Part shown: positions 62,961 through 64,000 of the stretch, in pieces
How the letters are laid out: every line of letters starts with the position of its first letter
How positions within the stretch are numbered: the first letter of the stretch is position 1
Source of the DNA: Thermoproteota archaeon
GTDB taxonomy: Archaea; Thermoproteota; Methanomethylicia; Methanomethylicales; Methanomethylicaceae
NCBI GenBank assembly: GCA_020832905.1
Contig: JAJHRG010000002.1
Coordinates: 156,126 to 220,125 of the forward strand
Length of the DNA: 64,000 nt
Direction: 5' to 3'
Notes under the pieces: generated by a model
Database searches by the model: none
What the model saw: only the letters and a program-made list of their open reading frames with translations
What the model was told of the DNA's origin: nothing
Made by a program: the position numbers and the translations under genes

Positions 62961-63033
62961 GCCCCAGTAGCTCAGTTGGTAGAGCGACGGTCTCGTAAGC
63001 CGTTGGTCAGGGGTTCAAATCCCCTCTGGGGCT
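62961..63033 (+). tRNA. tRNA-Thr (anticodon CGT)
   Basis: Acceptor GCCCCAG/CTGGGGC, anticodon stem ACGGT/GCCGT around CTCGTAA (anticodon CGT), T arm AGGGG-TTCAAAT-CCCCT, discriminator T as usual for archaeal tRNA-Thr. No intron and no encoded CCA. Confidence 0.94.
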
Positions 63034-63077
63034 TTTAATAATAAAATTCATAAAATTCTTTATTAAATAATTAATTT

Positions 63078-63761
63078 ATGATTAAAAAAATTAATGCTGC
63101 AAAAGCTGCATTAAATGAAGTAAAAGATGATTATATAATAGGATTAGGAACTGGTTCTACAGTTGCTATATTTATTGAATTATTAGGAGAAAAAATAAAA
63201 AAGGAAGAAATAAAAATAAAAGCAATTCCAACTTCTTATCAATCTTCATATTTAGCAATAAAAAATGGAATTCCATTAACTAGTTTAGAAGAATATCCTG
63301 AAATTGATTTAGCAATAGATGGAGCTGATGAAATTGATAAAAATTTAAATTTAATAAAAGGAGGAGGAGCTGCTCTTACAAGAGAAAAAATTATTGATTC
63401 TTCTGCAAAAAAATTTATTGTAATAGCAGATGATACAAAAGTTGTAAATAAACTTGGAGAAAAATTTCCATTACCAATTGAAGTTATACCAATAGCATGG
63501 AGAAAAATTGAAAAAATATTAAAGTCCATGGGAGCAAATGTAAAATTAAGAGATGGAGGAGATAGAAAAGATGGACCTATAATTACAGATAATGGAAATT
63601 TTATATTAGATGCTAAATTTAACTTTATAGAAAATCCAAAGGATTTAGAAATAAAAATAAAAATGATTCCAGGTGTTGTAGAAGTTGGACTATTTGTAGA
63701 TATGGCTCATATTGCTTATATTGGAAATGAAAAAGGATATTATATCATTAAAAAATCTTAG
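63078..63761 (+). CDS. rpiA: Ribose-5-phosphate isomerase A
   Basis: 227 residues. Motifs: IIGLGTGSTVAIFIELL, IPTSYQSSYLAIKNG, LAIDGADEIDKNLNLIKGGG, and FIVIADDTKVVNKLG (Glu and Asp of the active site included). It links ribulose and ribose 5-phosphate and supplies the pentose for nucleotides and for PdxS. ATG 63078 directly follows an A+T-rich leader. Confidence 0.95.
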   Translation: MIKKINAAKAALNEVKDDYIIGLGTGSTVAIFIELLGEKIKKEEIKIKAIPTSYQSSYLAIKNGIPLTSLEEYPEIDLAIDGADEIDKNLNLIKGGGAALTREKIIDSSAKKFIVIADDTKVVNKLGEKFPLPIEVIPIAWRKIEKILKSMGANVKLRDGGDRKDGPIITDNGNFILDAKFNFIENPKDLEIKIKMIPGVVEVGLFVDMAHIAYIGNEKGYYIIKKS

Positions 63762-63785
63762 AAAAAAGAAAAAAAGAAAATTAAT

Positions 63786-64000
63786 TTATTTTGCTATTTT
63801 TCTGTATACTAGTATTACTGCAATTATAGCAATTATTATACCAATAAATGCTACTGCATAGAATGCAGGTAACATTGCAATTGTTGCTTGTAATGCATCA
63901 ACACTTGATTTTAATGTATTAATTGTTTTTGTTAAATCACTAACTGTTGTTGAAATTGTTGTTAATTGTTGTAATTGTGTTGTTAATGTTGCAATTTTAG
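63786..64000 (-). CDS. C-terminal part of a membrane-anchored coiled-coil surface protein
   Basis: The frame is open from the window edge to the stop at 63786. Visible: a Thr/Gln/Leu-rich coiled coil (TLTTQLQQLTTISTTVSDLT, TINTLKSSVDALQATI), then one membrane helix (AFYAVAFIGIIIAIIAVILVYR) and a short basic tail KIAK. This is the end seen in SlaB-like S-layer stalks and in membrane-bound peptide-binding proteins of archaea. The N-terminus lies outside the window, so no full assignment is possible. Confidence 0.7.
   Translation of the reverse strand, partial: KIATLTTQLQQLTTISTTVSDLTKTINTLKSSVDALQATIAMLPAFYAVAFIGIIIAIIAVILVYRKIAK

Overview
The window is an A+T-rich archaeal chromosome segment, strongly biased to AGA, ATA and GGA codons. 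Archaeal hallmarks are plentiful: aCPSF1, 20S proteasome beta subunits, an LSm protein, ribosomal L37e, class I LysRS, glycerol-1-phosphate dehydrogenase, Taw1, CTP-dependent riboflavin kinase and tRNA genes with introns. Two features are markers of methane or alkane metabolism: a complete coenzyme F430 pathway (cfbA-E-D-C-B) and O-phosphoseryl-tRNA synthetase. A crenarchaeal-type proteasome beta subunit without the catalytic Thr1, a PaREP1 protein and a Sulfolobales-like TnpB element point to the TACK side rather than to classical Euryarchaeota. My best inference is a thermophilic, Mcr-bearing TACK archaeon (Methanomethylicia/Nezhaarchaeia/Korarchaeia-like). No mcr gene lies in the window, so this is not proven.

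Layout. 1-6.7 kb: exported PKD-type proteins, MarC, a TFIIB-like protein with a C2H2 finger peptide, tRNA-Val, a PhoH-KH ATPase, a frameshifted PH-domain pseudogene and a DUF996 protein. 6.7-16.6 kb: a nickel/F430 block, consisting of the five-gene cfb operon, a convergent CobW-type GTPase with an unknown partner, endonuclease IV, and a metal ABC transporter operon that ends in nikR. 16.6-20.2 kb: Map, ferredoxin, tautomerase, rubrerythrin, Dcd-like, PUA, LSm, L37e and tRNA-Ala.

20.4-29 kb is the accessory region. It has an intact vapBC, a relic TnpB-element end, a second vapBC split by a compositionally foreign TnpB (IS1341-type) element, a glycosyltransferase, PaREP1, a decayed HepT-MntA pair, a retropepsin-like protease, an intact HEPN-MNT pair and a DUF134/DUF5320/NifX cluster with a 22-bp palindromic operator.

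29-64 kb is a compact housekeeping region. It covers thiamin (ThiDN, ThiL), PLP (PdxST), flavin (RibK, RibL), NAD (NadM), protein quality control (aCPSF1, PsmB, PAC2, FKBP), hydrogenase maturation (HypC, HypD), tRNA and translation (LysRS, SepRS, Taw1, DphB), DNA repair (Ogt, EndoV), lipid synthesis (G1PDH) and tRNAs. At least ten convergent gene pairs overlap at their 3' ends. Two clear coding regions (G1PDH and the NifX-like gene) have no ATG, GTG or TTG at the position homology demands.

The genes work together most visibly in 6.7-16.6 kb. Nickel sensing (NikR), probable nickel or zinc import, a G3E metallochaperone and nickel insertion into the tetrapyrrole (CfbA) sit next to the rest of the F430 pathway. 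HypC/HypD further on imply a second nickel sink, [NiFe]-hydrogenase.
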